Position numbers and translations under genes: made by a program. Source: Halomonas sp. UBA3074 (lineage in GTDB: Bacteria > Pseudomonadota > Gammaproteobacteria > Pseudomonadales > Halomonadaceae). Taken from it: a stretch of 64,000 nt of DNA. Positions 1-8,912 of the stretch are shown here, one piece after another; position 1 is the stretch's first letter; each line of letters begins with the position of its first letter. The stretch is from positions 88,608-152,607 of the forward strand of contig NZ_DFBS01000012.1 in NCBI RefSeq assembly GCF_002366715.1, in the 5' to 3' direction. The notes beneath the pieces are model-generated. The model worked only from the letters and a program-made list of their open reading frames with translations. It made no database searches and had not been told where the DNA came from.

Positions 1-236
1 GTTTTTTAAAACTCGCAGAAGCCATTGATTTTGATGCCATCGACGGTGATCCTGTTGATTTGGTATTCGTATTATTGGTGCCAGAAGAGGCGGATGACAC
101 ACACCTCTCTCTGCTCGGGCAAGTAGCCACCATCATGAACGATGCAGGCACCCGCCAGCAGCTGCGTAAAGCAGGCAGCCAGCGCGAGTTACTTGAGTTA
201 CTTACCGCCAAAATTCGTGAGCAAAGTTCCCCGTAA
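1..236 (+). CDS. ptsN: PTS IIA-like nitrogen-regulatory protein PtsN (3' end only)
   Basis: This reading frame is open from the window edge and stops with TAA at 234-236, so about 77 C-terminal residues are visible. The piece reads FLKLAEAIDFDAIDGDPVDL, then a hydrophobic strand (VFVLLVPEEADDTHL) and the helix LLGQVATIMNDAGTRQQLRK. This matches the second half of the mannitol/fructose-type EIIA fold. The phospho-accepting histidine lies upstream of the window. The family receives phosphate from NPr in the nitrogen PTS and regulates potassium and nitrogen physiology. Identity is strongly supported by rapZ and ptsO following directly, the usual order downstream of rpoN. Confidence 0.85.
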   Translation, partial: FLKLAEAIDFDAIDGDPVDLVFVLLVPEEADDTHLSLLGQVATIMNDAGTRQQLRKAGSQRELLELLTAKIREQSSP

Positions 237-326
237 TCGCCTAAGGCCTGCAGTACCTTGTAGCGGGGAATTTAAACTCACCACCCTCAACGCAGCTTGT
301 TGATCAAAGCAAAGAGAGACTCTTCT

Positions 327-1256
327 ATGCAACTTGTGATCATTAGCGGCCGCTCTGGTTCAGGTAAATCTATCGCCTTACAAGCGCTCGAGGACCTTGG
401 CTATTATGCGATTGATAACCTTCCTGCCATGCTGCTGGGCTCGTTGGTGGATGAACTGCGCGACAAAGGCGACCGCGCCCATTTAGCGGTCAGCATCGAC
501 GCGCGCAACTTGCCTGGCGCGCTAGAGCGACTGCCCTCTATGTTAGAGGAGCTGAGGCAACGTAAGATTGATTTTCAAGTGATCTATCTGACCACGGACG
601 CCCGCATACTGCTCGAGCGTTACTCCGCCACTCGCCGTCGCCACCCGCTCACGCGCGACAGCGAAATGACACTTGAAGAAGCCATCAATAAAGAAGAAGA
701 GACGCTACACGATATTCGTGATCTGGCTGATTTATTGATCGATACGTCACGGCTATCGGTTCACGATTTACGCCGCCGGATTACCGACCAAGTGGCCCAT
801 CAGCGGCGCGACAAGCTCACACTGACACTGGAGTCGTTTGGTTATAAGCGTGGAGTGCCGCTGGATGCTGATTTGGTTTTCGACGTACGTTGTCTGCCTA
901 ATCCTTACTGGGATCCCACGCTTCGCCAATTCACAGGCCGCGATGCCAATATAGTGGCCTTCTTGAGCGGCTACCCCATCGTAGACGCCATGAGTAACGA
1001 TATTCAGGCTTGGCTTGAGCGCTGGCTACCCGCTTATCAAGATAGCCAACGTAGCTACATGACTATTGCGATTGGCTGTACGGGCGGACAACACCGCTCG
1101 GTTTATATGGTTGAACAGTTAGCAGAGCGGTTAGTGCATAGCATGGGCGAGATTCAACTGCGTCATCGCGAGTTAGGCTTGCAGTACACATTAAGCGAAC
1201 AGCCAGCGGCTCCGCCTGCGACTACTCACACCGGCGAGCAATCGGCAACGTCTTAA
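327..1256 (+). CDS. rapZ: RNase adapter protein RapZ
   Basis: A 309-residue protein starting at ATG 327 (MQLVIISG). An in-frame TTG at 297 exists, but the Walker A loop GRSGSGKS falls at residues 8-15 from the ATG, as is normal for this family. The C-terminal domain holds the conserved GCTGGQHRSVYMVEQLAERL segment. In E. coli RapZ binds GlcN6P and delivers the small RNA GlmZ to RNase E, controlling GlmS synthesis and so cell-wall precursor supply. It lies between ptsN and ptsO, as in most gammaproteobacteria. The last 20 residues (Pro/Ala/Thr rich) look like a disordered tail. Confidence 0.95.
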   Translation: MQLVIISGRSGSGKSIALQALEDLGYYAIDNLPAMLLGSLVDELRDKGDRAHLAVSIDARNLPGALERLPSMLEELRQRKIDFQVIYLTTDARILLERYSATRRRHPLTRDSEMTLEEAINKEEETLHDIRDLADLLIDTSRLSVHDLRRRITDQVAHQRRDKLTLTLESFGYKRGVPLDADLVFDVRCLPNPYWDPTLRQFTGRDANIVAFLSGYPIVDAMSNDIQAWLERWLPAYQDSQRSYMTIAIGCTGGQHRSVYMVEQLAERLVHSMGEIQLRHRELGLQYTLSEQPAAPPATTHTGEQSATS

Positions 1257-1301
1257 GCGCTTCTACTCATTAATGACACCACTCGGCGAAAAGGAACCAG
1301 G

Positions 1302-1571
1302 GTGCCAGAAAGAATACTTACACTGACCAATCAACGTGGCTTACATGCACGCGCAGCAACCAAACTGGTTAAATGCGGCCAACAGTTCACGGCAACCATT
1401 CGTGTCCATAAACAGCAACAGGTCGCTGACGCGGCTAACATCATGTCACTGCTCATGCTTGCCGCCCCTTATGGCACTGAGCTAACCATCAAAGCCGAAG
1501 GCGATGACGCCGAACAGGCGCTTGATGCTATCCAAGCGCTGTTCGATGCTCGTTTCGAAGAAGACCAGTAG
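1302..1571 (+). CDS. ptsO: Phosphocarrier protein NPr (HPr-like, nitrogen PTS)
   Basis: An 89-residue HPr-fold protein with a GTG start at 1302, preceded by an AAGGA-type ribosome binding site (aaaaggaaccagg). The active-site histidine is His15 in RGLHARAAT. The regulatory-serine region reads AANIMSLLMLAAPYGT, and this NPr-type sequence has no clear HPr kinase signature. NPr passes phosphate from PtsP to PtsN. It is the last gene of the ptsN-rapZ-ptsO group and converges on pmbA, with only 15 bases between the stop codons. Confidence 0.95.
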   Translation: MPERILTLTNQRGLHARAATKLVKCGQQFTATIRVHKQQQVADAANIMSLLMLAAPYGTELTIKAEGDDAEQALDAIQALFDARFEEDQ

Positions 1572-1586
1572 CCGTCTTCGAACGAA

Positions 1587-2927
1587 TTAGTTACCCGCCA
1601 CCGTCATCGCATCAATCAACCAGCTACCCGTGTGAACACTGCCGCGGGTATCGGTGTCATCGCCAATACCGACCAACCCGGCAAACATCTGCTCCAGGTT
1701 TCCAGCAATGGTGAACTCTTCGATCGGATACTGCACTTTTCCGTTTTCGACCCAAAAGCCTGCCGCGCCGCGGGAGTAGTCACCGGTAACACCGTTCACG
1801 CCCTGCCCCATCAACTCGGTTACCCAGATACCCCGCCCCATCTCTTGCAGCAAGCTTTCGCGTGATTGCAGCGGCGCGGCTAAACGCACGTTGCGCGCTC
1901 CGCCAGCATTACCGGTGGTTTCCATCCCCAGCCGGCGAGCGCTATAGGAGGAGAGCATATAGCTGGCAATGCGGCCTTGATCGATAAAGCGATTATTACG
2001 AGTTTGTACCCCCTCGCCATCGAATGGCGAACTGGCCGTTGCACCGATCTCCATTGGCCGCTCTTCCAAACTGAACCAATCAGGAAACAGCGGCGTACCA
2101 AGCCGGTCGCACAAAAACGAGGCCTGCCGATATAACGCACCGCCTGCCAAGCCGCCCAGCAAGTGCCCGATCAAGCCACTGGAGAGCGATGGGTCAAACA
2201 GTACCGGGAAGGTACCCGTTGGCGGACGCTGGGCACCCAGCCTGCGAAGCGTCCGTGCAGCCGCTTCGCGCCCTACCTCGCTAGGGTCACGCAACGCCTT
2301 GGGATCACGCGCAGAGGTATAGTCGTAGTCGCGCTGCATACCGCTCGCATCCTGGGCGATCAGCATGCACGACAGCGAATGGCTACTGCCTTTTTGGGTG
2401 CCCAGAAAACCGTGGCTATTGGCATACACACGCACGCCTTCACCACTCGAGAGTGACGCACCATCTGACTGGGAGATACCCTCAACGTCGCGCCCCGCTT
2501 GCTCGCAGGCAAGCGCTAGCTCAATCGCTTCATCCGTGGTCAGCGACCAAGGGTAGTGCACTTTTAAATCTGGCAGCTCAGACGCCATTAGTGATGCATC
2601 GGCCAATCCTGCGGCGGGGTCTTCTCCGGTATAACGGGCAATTGCCAAGGCTTTTTCAACCGCTGCCTGGATCGAGGCGCTACTGGCATCCGTCGAAGAC
2701 GCACTGCCTTTACGCTGACCTACGTAGAGGGTCACGGCAATGCCTTGATCACGCGATAATTCGACCGTCTCTACTTCTCCCAGTCGAACGCTAACGCCGA
2801 TGCCCTGATCAACGCTTGCGCCCACTTCAGCGGCATCTGCGCCCAATCGCTTTGCTAGCGTTAATGCCTCTTCGGCCCGCGCGGTCAGTAATGACTGCTG
2901 CGCGTTTGCATCAAATGCCTGTGCCAT
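1587..2927 (-). CDS. pmbA: Metalloprotease-related protein PmbA/TldE
   Basis: A 446-residue TldD/PmbA (U62) family protein. The start is well supported by AAAGGAGG just before ATG 2927. TldE/PmbA is the partner of TldD in a heterodimeric protease that degrades unfolded peptides, matures microcin B17 and helps degrade the CcdA antitoxin in E. coli. This subunit lacks the HExxxH zinc motif that TldD carries, as expected. The C-terminal half contains the conserved GNAGGARNVRL and the GLVGIGDDTD segment. Its partner tldD lies under 1 kb away on the same strand, with darP between on the opposite strand. Confidence 0.93.
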   Translation of the reverse strand: MAQAFDANAQQSLLTARAEEALTLAKRLGADAAEVGASVDQGIGVSVRLGEVETVELSRDQGIAVTLYVGQRKGSASSTDASSASIQAAVEKALAIARYTGEDPAAGLADASLMASELPDLKVHYPWSLTTDEAIELALACEQAGRDVEGISQSDGASLSSGEGVRVYANSHGFLGTQKGSSHSLSCMLIAQDASGMQRDYDYTSARDPKALRDPSEVGREAAARTLRRLGAQRPPTGTFPVLFDPSLSSGLIGHLLGGLAGGALYRQASFLCDRLGTPLFPDWFSLEERPMEIGATASSPFDGEGVQTRNNRFIDQGRIASYMLSSYSARRLGMETTGNAGGARNVRLAAPLQSRESLLQEMGRGIWVTELMGQGVNGVTGDYSRGAAGFWVENGKVQYPIEEFTIAGNLEQMFAGLVGIGDDTDTRGSVHTGSWLIDAMTVAGN

Positions 2928-2995
2928 ATGGCCTCCTTTTCCACCGACTGTCTTTCAACAGAATGTCTTCGGCGAATCAATGTTGTTCTCGCAGC

Positions 2996-3004
2996 TGGTA
3001 TAAT
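2996..3004 (+). promoter_or_regulatory. Putative extended -10 promoter for darP
   Basis: TGG-TATAAT at 2996-3004 is a perfect extended -10 element (TGnTATAAT). No convincing -35 hexamer lies 16-18 bases upstream, which is typical for this promoter class. Transcription would begin near 3011, leaving a very short leader and disfavouring the ATG codons at or before 3003 as starts of darP. Confidence 0.5.
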
Positions 3005-3023
3005 GCCGCAACGAATCTTGTCT

Positions 3024-3569
3024 ATGAGTCACACTATGCGTAAGCAACGTCCCGATACCGCCCCAAGTACTAATGAATTAGAAGCGCAGGAAGAACGCCC
3101 AAGCAAGTCGCAACTCAAACGCGAAATGCATGCCTTACAGGCATTGGGAGAAACGTTAATCGCTATGCGACCGGCCGAACGCGCCCGTTTTCCCCTGTCC
3201 GATGATATGTTGCGCGCCATTGAGGAAACCTCGCGCATTCGTTCCCATGAAGGCCGCCGTCGTCACATGCAGTATGTTGGCAAGCTGATCCGCAAAGAGG
3301 ACCTTACCGCCATTCAAGGCGTTTTCGACGCCATTGATCAAGAGCAGGAGCAGCGCGACCACGCGTTTCATCGTCTCGAAAAATGGCGTGATCGTTTAAT
3401 TGACGAAGGCGATGCCGCGGTCGACCAGTTTATGGCCGAGTATCCGAATGCGGATCGCCAGACGCTTCGCCAGCTCATTCGTAATGCCCAGCGGGAGCGC
3501 GAACAAGGTAAACCGCCCACCAGCTCGCGCAAGCTGTTCAAACACCTGCGCGAAACGCTCGCGCTTTGA
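3024..3569 (+). CDS. darP: Ribosome biogenesis factor DarP (YjgA, DUF615)
   Basis: A protein of about 181 residues. The frame is open further upstream, but the extended -10 element at 2996-3004 points to ATG 3024 (MSHTMRKQ) or ATG 3036. Neither has a strong ribosome binding site. The body is highly charged and helical: KSQLKREMHALQALGETL, then RRRHMQYVGKLIR and RQTLRQLIRNAQRER. These are typical of YjgA/DarP, which binds 50S precursors and assists peptidyl-transferase-centre maturation. It is divergent from pmbA, a pairing conserved in gammaproteobacteria. Confidence 0.88.
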   Translation: MSHTMRKQRPDTAPSTNELEAQEERPSKSQLKREMHALQALGETLIAMRPAERARFPLSDDMLRAIEETSRIRSHEGRRRHMQYVGKLIRKEDLTAIQGVFDAIDQEQEQRDHAFHRLEKWRDRLIDEGDAAVDQFMAEYPNADRQTLRQLIRNAQREREQGKPPTSSRKLFKHLRETLAL

Positions 3570-3604
3570 TGACGGCTTTTAAGGCCTGTCTTTAAGACCT
3601 GCCC

Positions 3605-5059
3605 TTAAGACGACTGCGTACCGCCAACGGTCAGCTCATCCAATTTCAGGGTGGGCTGCCCGACCCCTACCGGCACGCCTTGCCCCTCTTTACCGCACAC
3701 ACCAATCCCGGTGTCCAACGCCATGTCGTGGCCAATCATGGAAACGCGCTGCATGGCTTCAGGACCATTGCCGATTAACGTGGCCCCTTTAACAGGCGCG
3801 GTCACTTTGCCGTCTTCAATCAGGTAAGCTTCGCTGGCAGAGAATACGAATTTGCCCGAGGTGATATCCACTTGGCCGCCGCCAAAGCTCACCGCATAAA
3901 TGCCTCGCTTGACGCTTTTGATAATATCGCTTGGCTCATCCTGCCCCGCCAGCATGACCGTATTGGTCATGCGCGGCATCGGCAAGTGGGCGAACGACTC
4001 ACGCCGCGCATTGCCCGTAGGGGCCATGCCCATCAATCGCGCATTCAGCTTGTCCTGCATATAACCCGTTAAAATACCGTCTTCAATCAGCGGCGTGTAT
4101 TGGCCTGGCGTGCCCTCGTCATCCACGCTCATGGCGCCACGACTATCCGCGATGGTGGCATCGTCCACGATCGTGACACCTTTAGACGCAACGCGTTTAC
4201 CCATTTGGCCAGCAAAAGCGGAGCTACCCTTGCGGTTGAAATCGCCTTCCAGGCCATGCCCTACTGCTTCGTGTAGCAATATGCCCGGCCAGCCCGAGGC
4301 CAGCACGACGGGCATTTGCCCGGCCGGCGCATCGACAGCTTCCAGATTGACCAATGCCTGACGAACCGCTTCTTTAGCGTACTGTTCGGCGACTTGATCG
4401 TCACGCAGCTTGGCCATTGAGTAGCGTCCGCCGCCGCCAGCGCTGCCGCGCTCGCGGCGACCATTCTTCACCGCGATAACGCTAACGTTGAAACGTACCA
4501 GCGGGCGAATATCGGCAGCCAGCGTGCCATCACTCGCCCGCACCAGCACCACTTCATAGGTGCCAGACAGCGAGGCACTCACCTGACTGATACTCGGGTC
4601 AGCGGCACGCGCTACCCGGTCAGCCTGCTTGAGCATGGCGACTTTTTCTTCTGCACTGAGCCCTGCCAAGGGGTCGATACCGGCATAGCGCGATGCGGCG
4701 GAGACCGGACGCACCAGTTGACCAGGCAAATGCTTACCACTGCGCACAATGCCCGCCGCCGTGCGGCCAGTATCCATTAGCGCATCCGCCGTGATTTGGT
4801 TGGAGTAGGCGAAACCGGTTTTCTCTCCCGCCAGCGAGCGCACACCAACACCACCGTCGATATTATAACTAGCCTCTTTTACCTCGCTATCTTCCAGCAC
4901 CCAGCCTTCTTGCCACGTGCGCTGAAAATAAAGATCGGCGTAATCGATGCCCGCGCCCATGGCGTAGCCCAGCCCCGTTTCCAGGGCCGCTAGATCCAAC
5001 CCTCCGGGCGTCAACAGAATGGCGGCAGCCGTTTCTACATCACTTTTATATGCGGTCAT
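3605..5059 (-). CDS. tldD: Metalloprotease TldD
   Basis: A 484-residue U62-family protein with the zinc motif HEAVGH at residues 263-267, within ILLHEAVGHGLEGDF. It pairs with PmbA/TldE to form the active protease. The C-terminal half carries conserved glycine-rich segments (GNARRESFAHLPMPRMTNT and FGGGQVDITSGKFVFSASEA). Its ATG overlaps the yhdP stop by 4 bases (ATGA at 5056-5059), so it is translationally coupled as the last gene of the mreB-to-tldD series. Its end faces the darP stop across a 35-base gap containing imperfect repeats of a TTTAAGRCCTG-like unit. Confidence 0.95.
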   Translation of the reverse strand: MTAYKSDVETAAAILLTPGGLDLAALETGLGYAMGAGIDYADLYFQRTWQEGWVLEDSEVKEASYNIDGGVGVRSLAGEKTGFAYSNQITADALMDTGRTAAGIVRSGKHLPGQLVRPVSAASRYAGIDPLAGLSAEEKVAMLKQADRVARAADPSISQVSASLSGTYEVVLVRASDGTLAADIRPLVRFNVSVIAVKNGRRERGSAGGGGRYSMAKLRDDQVAEQYAKEAVRQALVNLEAVDAPAGQMPVVLASGWPGILLHEAVGHGLEGDFNRKGSSAFAGQMGKRVASKGVTIVDDATIADSRGAMSVDDEGTPGQYTPLIEDGILTGYMQDKLNARLMGMAPTGNARRESFAHLPMPRMTNTVMLAGQDEPSDIIKSVKRGIYAVSFGGGQVDITSGKFVFSASEAYLIEDGKVTAPVKGATLIGNGPEAMQRVSMIGHDMALDTGIGVCGKEGQGVPVGVGQPTLKLDELTVGGTQSS

Positions 5060-8000
5060 TGGGGGCCTTCTAAAGTAACCTGCGGCGAGGTCCAGGGACC
5101 TCGCACGCGATAATGGAGCGTCGTGGCGCGATCTAAGGCATCGCCAAACAGCTGGTCGGCAAGGAAAAGCGCACCACCAACAATAGGCGCACCGACGGCA
5201 ATGGCCGCGATGGGCAAACTTTGCGTCACGGGTAGTGTGACGCCAAGCCGTTGGTCAAGTTCACGCGAGACAAGATCGACGTTGCCAGTGAGGGTTAGGG
5301 TGGTGGCCGGCGCATCAATTTGCAATGGCCCGCGTAACGTCAATAGCCCGGCAGTGACATCGGCAGTCCCGTTGACCCGGTCAAAGGCGGTGCCCTGACC
5401 GGTCACGTCAGAAAAATCCAAGCGTAGCCGCCGCAGGATATTATCGAAATTGAGTAAGCCGATTAAACGCACAGGCGCCGATTCCAAGGTGACGAAGCTA
5501 CCGTCACGAATATCGGTGCTGATATAGCCATCTGAGCGACTTAGCGCCAACTGCCAAGGCGCCCCTGGCCAATCAAGTGACGCCACCACATCAGTGCTAC
5601 GACTGCGCATGGCCACAGGCTGGTCAAGACGCTCAAGGGCAGTACCGATATCTCCCCCTTGAATAGAAATATTCGCGCGCGTATGACTGGTAACCGAATC
5701 ACCTTCCCAGTACAGCTCACCCCGTGCGGAGAGCTGGCCAAGGGTCAAACCCACCGGCGTGAGTGAAAAGCGCTCGCCATCGGTTTTCCAATAAGCCGTC
5801 AACGGACCGAAACGGCGTGGCCCCATGGCAATTTCAGCTAACCGCAATCGCCCATTAGGCACATCGGCCAGCCAATCAGGAATGGCGACTGGTTCCTCGC
5901 GCTGGGTTTCAACCGCTTGCATCCAGGAGTCTGGCGTAGGCGCATCAGTGTCATGTTGCTGGTTAGCTAACGCCAGCAAACGATCAAGCGACAACGCTTC
6001 GATCGTCATGTCCAAAGGCTGCGGCGATTGCGCATTATACTGCAAACGCCCGGTCACAAGATTACCGCTTAAATCCATATCCATGAGGCCACCGTTCATA
6101 CCTCCGGTGGCACTAAGGCTGCCTAAACACTCATTTTGATACACCACGCAGGGTGTCGTTAACGCGACTGTTAAGGGCACCTGATCGTTACCACTGCGGG
6201 AGGTAGACGCGCCTTTTGCCATCAACGGTGCAATTGCCTGCTGCCAAGCCAGCGGGTCAATACGCGGCACATCGGCGTCAATGCTCAACCCGGCCTGCGT
6301 AGGCCAAGTGTGCGCGCGGGTCTCCTCATTACCTAGATAGAACGACCCGGCAAGAGAGCCATTGCGCTGCTGCAGTTGCGCGGAAGCAATATCAGCCAAA
6401 CGGCTCTCGACCCGCCCGGCCTTGAGGTCAGCCGTCACTTGCCAGGGCCATGGCTGCTGGGCAGTCTTGGCAAAAGGATCAGGCAAATGACTGGTGATAC
6501 CCATTAGGCGACTATTCAAACGCAGGATGGGCGTCGGCAATAGGCTGATATTACCCTGCCACTGCAGTTGCCCTTCGAGCGGTAGACGCCCCTGACGGCC
6601 ATCCACTCCTGCGAGTTCAAAAAGCTCGGCGGTGGCGACATTACCCTGCAGTGCTATCTCATCGCGCTGGGTATTGAACTCTGCCGCCACTTCCCCGCCT
6701 AGCAATTGGCCACTGGCTTCGCCGACCAGCCCCCGGCGCTCGCCGTTCTGGAGCCAAGCAAGATCTCCCTCCACCGCCTGAAGGCGTAAACCCAGCGGCT
6801 GGTAAATGACGTCGGAAAATCGTGGAAGCGCATTCACTTCCAGCTGCAGCGCATCCGGGGTTTCCAAGGGCAAGGAAAGCGCAATATCGCCATTTACCTC
6901 ACCGATCACATCGAGATCGCTCAACTGAGACAGATCCGTGTCGGGCATGGCTTGTAGAAAGCTGGTCAAGGCGGCTCCGTCCGCCGTTAGCTGGCCTGAT
7001 AGCTTGAGCACCTCATCTTCCATGACCACATCACCTTCTGAAGCGGTGACACCATGGCTTTGCGCATGCGTTACTTCCGCGGCTAATACCTTGTTCTGCC
7101 ATAGTAGACGCCCCGCTACCTCTTCAAGGCGTGGCCACCCGGGCGCAATCGGCAAATGCCCCTGGCTAATCGCCAGCGCCAGGGTAGCGGTAAAATCTTC
7201 TGCGGTGACGTCTTTACCTAGTGGCTGGCTTAACTGCAGCGACCCCTCGGTGACGTAGCCACCAATATCATCGAGTAGCCAATCACGAAGACCGTCATCC
7301 ATTACGCTAAGCGGCAGCCATTGCGCCAGCGGACGGTCTAGCGCATCCACTTCACTAAAATTCAAATCCAAACCAAAATGGCCGCGCTGGTTGCCGGTGA
7401 CCAAACCAAAACCACCCGACACCTGTGCGCCATCCCAATTAACGCTGAGGTTCTTGCCACTCACCATGGTATTGGGCCCGTCGTATACCCACTCAACTTC
7501 CCCTTCGGCGCGCCGTAAGTGCATGGGATCGGCGAAGAATTCTGGAAAATAGAGAGTGCTGTCGCCGTTACTGCTAAACAGCACAAGGCCGCGAAAGTCG
7601 CGTGCCTGTACCCAAGCGTCCAGTGGTCCGCCCCCAGGCGCCTGCTGCCAAGGGGACACTTCGACCCCGGTCAACGCCGCGTCGACACCCCAGCGCCCCT
7701 CTTTTTGCCCCACATGGAGTCCTTGCACCTGGCCACGAGGTGCCAAGGTTTGCAATACCCGCGTCACGGATTCAGGAAGCAACACATAGTCGCGCCAAGC
7801 CGTCAGTGAGGCGAGTTCAAAAGCACTGGTACGCACTTCCCACAACCCTGGTTGATGGGTGGCGTGCCAGTATCGCGGCAACGCGGGGCCAACGCTGCCA
7901 CCAGGAGGCTGCGCCCATTCGACGCTATCGGCATCGCCACTTAGCCATGCCTCCCCCCCGTCGCCGTCACGTTGCCATAAGCCATTGGCCTCGATATCTC

Positions 8001-8910
8001 TTAACACCGCATATTGAACGTTGTGGCGCAGGGTTAACTGCGGCACATCAACCGCCACCCGGGCTTCTTCAAGTCGTCCAGCGCTCCAGCGTCCCCACAG
8101 CCGCGCGCTCCCCCCGGCCTGCTCTAAGTAGGCCGCATGATCAGGGCGGAACATCGCTGCCAGCACCACCAACTGATCAAGCTGAATATCCAACTGTAGG
8201 GCTGCGGAAAAATCGCTAAAGCCCTGCTGACCAGGCTGCATTTCAACCTTCATTTCAGCGGCGGGCAGGGCTACCTGGCGGGCTTGCTGGAGAGATTCGG
8301 CGATGTTGATGGCACCCTCCAACCGGGTGCGTCTTTCATCGCCGGTCAACAGCAGGGTTTGTGCATGCAGCATTACGGTGTCGTGCCGGCCGTGAAGAAC
8401 AACGCGCGTATCATCCACCCAGAGACGTTGGCGCAGAACGAGACCTGCCCAATCATCGATAGTGGCCAGGTCGACATCCGGCTCAGCCGCCATCAACAGC
8501 GGCAACTCGGCAGGCTTGGGCCACTCCCAAGCGGCGCCCTCTCCTTGATAAAGGTGGAATTCGGTACCGCTTATCCGGGCATCGCTGAAGATGGGCGCCC
8601 AATTGGCAAGCGACGCCCAGGTATCCAAACGCAGCCCCGCATGCTGCAAGGAAAACAGTGCTTGGCCGTCGGGCGTTTCCGCACGCAGGCCATCCAGGCG
8701 TAACAACAGGTCGCTACGGGCGAGCGACAGCGACAAATGCTCAATGGTCACTGGCACGCCAATACGTGCTTCAAGCAGCGCTTCAATGCGGGGTGTAAGC
8801 GCGTCGGACTGGCTAATGGCCAAACGGAATAGCAGCAGCAATACGGCCACACTGCCCAATAGCCAAGCAGCTATCACCAACCCCCAACGCGCCAGCGAAC
8901 GAGTCTGCAT
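5056..8910 (-). CDS. yhdP: YhdP-family AsmA-like envelope protein
   Basis: A 1284-residue protein with an N-terminal membrane anchor (about residues 8-31, LVIAAWLLGSVAVLLLLFRL) and a long beta-rich periplasmic body (DUF3971 and AsmA-type repeats). In E. coli YhdP works with TamB and YdbH in moving phospholipids from the inner to the outer membrane. The C-terminal region (RDGSFVTLESAPVRLIGLLN, then LPVTQSLPIAAIAVGAPIVG) is characteristic of this family. The gene follows rng after a 2-base gap and overlaps tldD, as in Pseudomonas and E. coli. Several long antisense frames here are composition shadows. Confidence 0.92.
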   Translation of the reverse strand: MQTRSLARWGLVIAAWLLGSVAVLLLLFRLAISQSDALTPRIEALLEARIGVPVTIEHLSLSLARSDLLLRLDGLRAETPDGQALFSLQHAGLRLDTWASLANWAPIFSDARISGTEFHLYQGEGAAWEWPKPAELPLLMAAEPDVDLATIDDWAGLVLRQRLWVDDTRVVLHGRHDTVMLHAQTLLLTGDERRTRLEGAINIAESLQQARQVALPAAEMKVEMQPGQQGFSDFSAALQLDIQLDQLVVLAAMFRPDHAAYLEQAGGSARLWGRWSAGRLEEARVAVDVPQLTLRHNVQYAVLRDIEANGLWQRDGDGGEAWLSGDADSVEWAQPPGGSVGPALPRYWHATHQPGLWEVRTSAFELASLTAWRDYVLLPESVTRVLQTLAPRGQVQGLHVGQKEGRWGVDAALTGVEVSPWQQAPGGGPLDAWVQARDFRGLVLFSSNGDSTLYFPEFFADPMHLRRAEGEVEWVYDGPNTMVSGKNLSVNWDGAQVSGGFGLVTGNQRGHFGLDLNFSEVDALDRPLAQWLPLSVMDDGLRDWLLDDIGGYVTEGSLQLSQPLGKDVTAEDFTATLALAISQGHLPIAPGWPRLEEVAGRLLWQNKVLAAEVTHAQSHGVTASEGDVVMEDEVLKLSGQLTADGAALTSFLQAMPDTDLSQLSDLDVIGEVNGDIALSLPLETPDALQLEVNALPRFSDVIYQPLGLRLQAVEGDLAWLQNGERRGLVGEASGQLLGGEVAAEFNTQRDEIALQGNVATAELFELAGVDGRQGRLPLEGQLQWQGNISLLPTPILRLNSRLMGITSHLPDPFAKTAQQPWPWQVTADLKAGRVESRLADIASAQLQQRNGSLAGSFYLGNEETRAHTWPTQAGLSIDADVPRIDPLAWQQAIAPLMAKGASTSRSGNDQVPLTVALTTPCVVYQNECLGSLSATGGMNGGLMDMDLSGNLVTGRLQYNAQSPQPLDMTIEALSLDRLLALANQQHDTDAPTPDSWMQAVETQREEPVAIPDWLADVPNGRLRLAEIAMGPRRFGPLTAYWKTDGERFSLTPVGLTLGQLSARGELYWEGDSVTSHTRANISIQGGDIGTALERLDQPVAMRSRSTDVVASLDWPGAPWQLALSRSDGYISTDIRDGSFVTLESAPVRLIGLLNFDNILRRLRLDFSDVTGQGTAFDRVNGTADVTAGLLTLRGPLQIDAPATTLTLTGNVDLVSRELDQRLGVTLPVTQSLPIAAIAVGAPIVGGALFLADQLFGDALDRATTLHYRVRGPWTSPQVTLEGPQ

Positions 8911-8912
8911 GA

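Noticed and set aside
7602..8219. 205-residue plus-strand frame inside yhdP
   Set aside because: Pro/Arg/His-rich low-complexity translation typical of a shadow frame. yhdP on the other strand has clear family structure.
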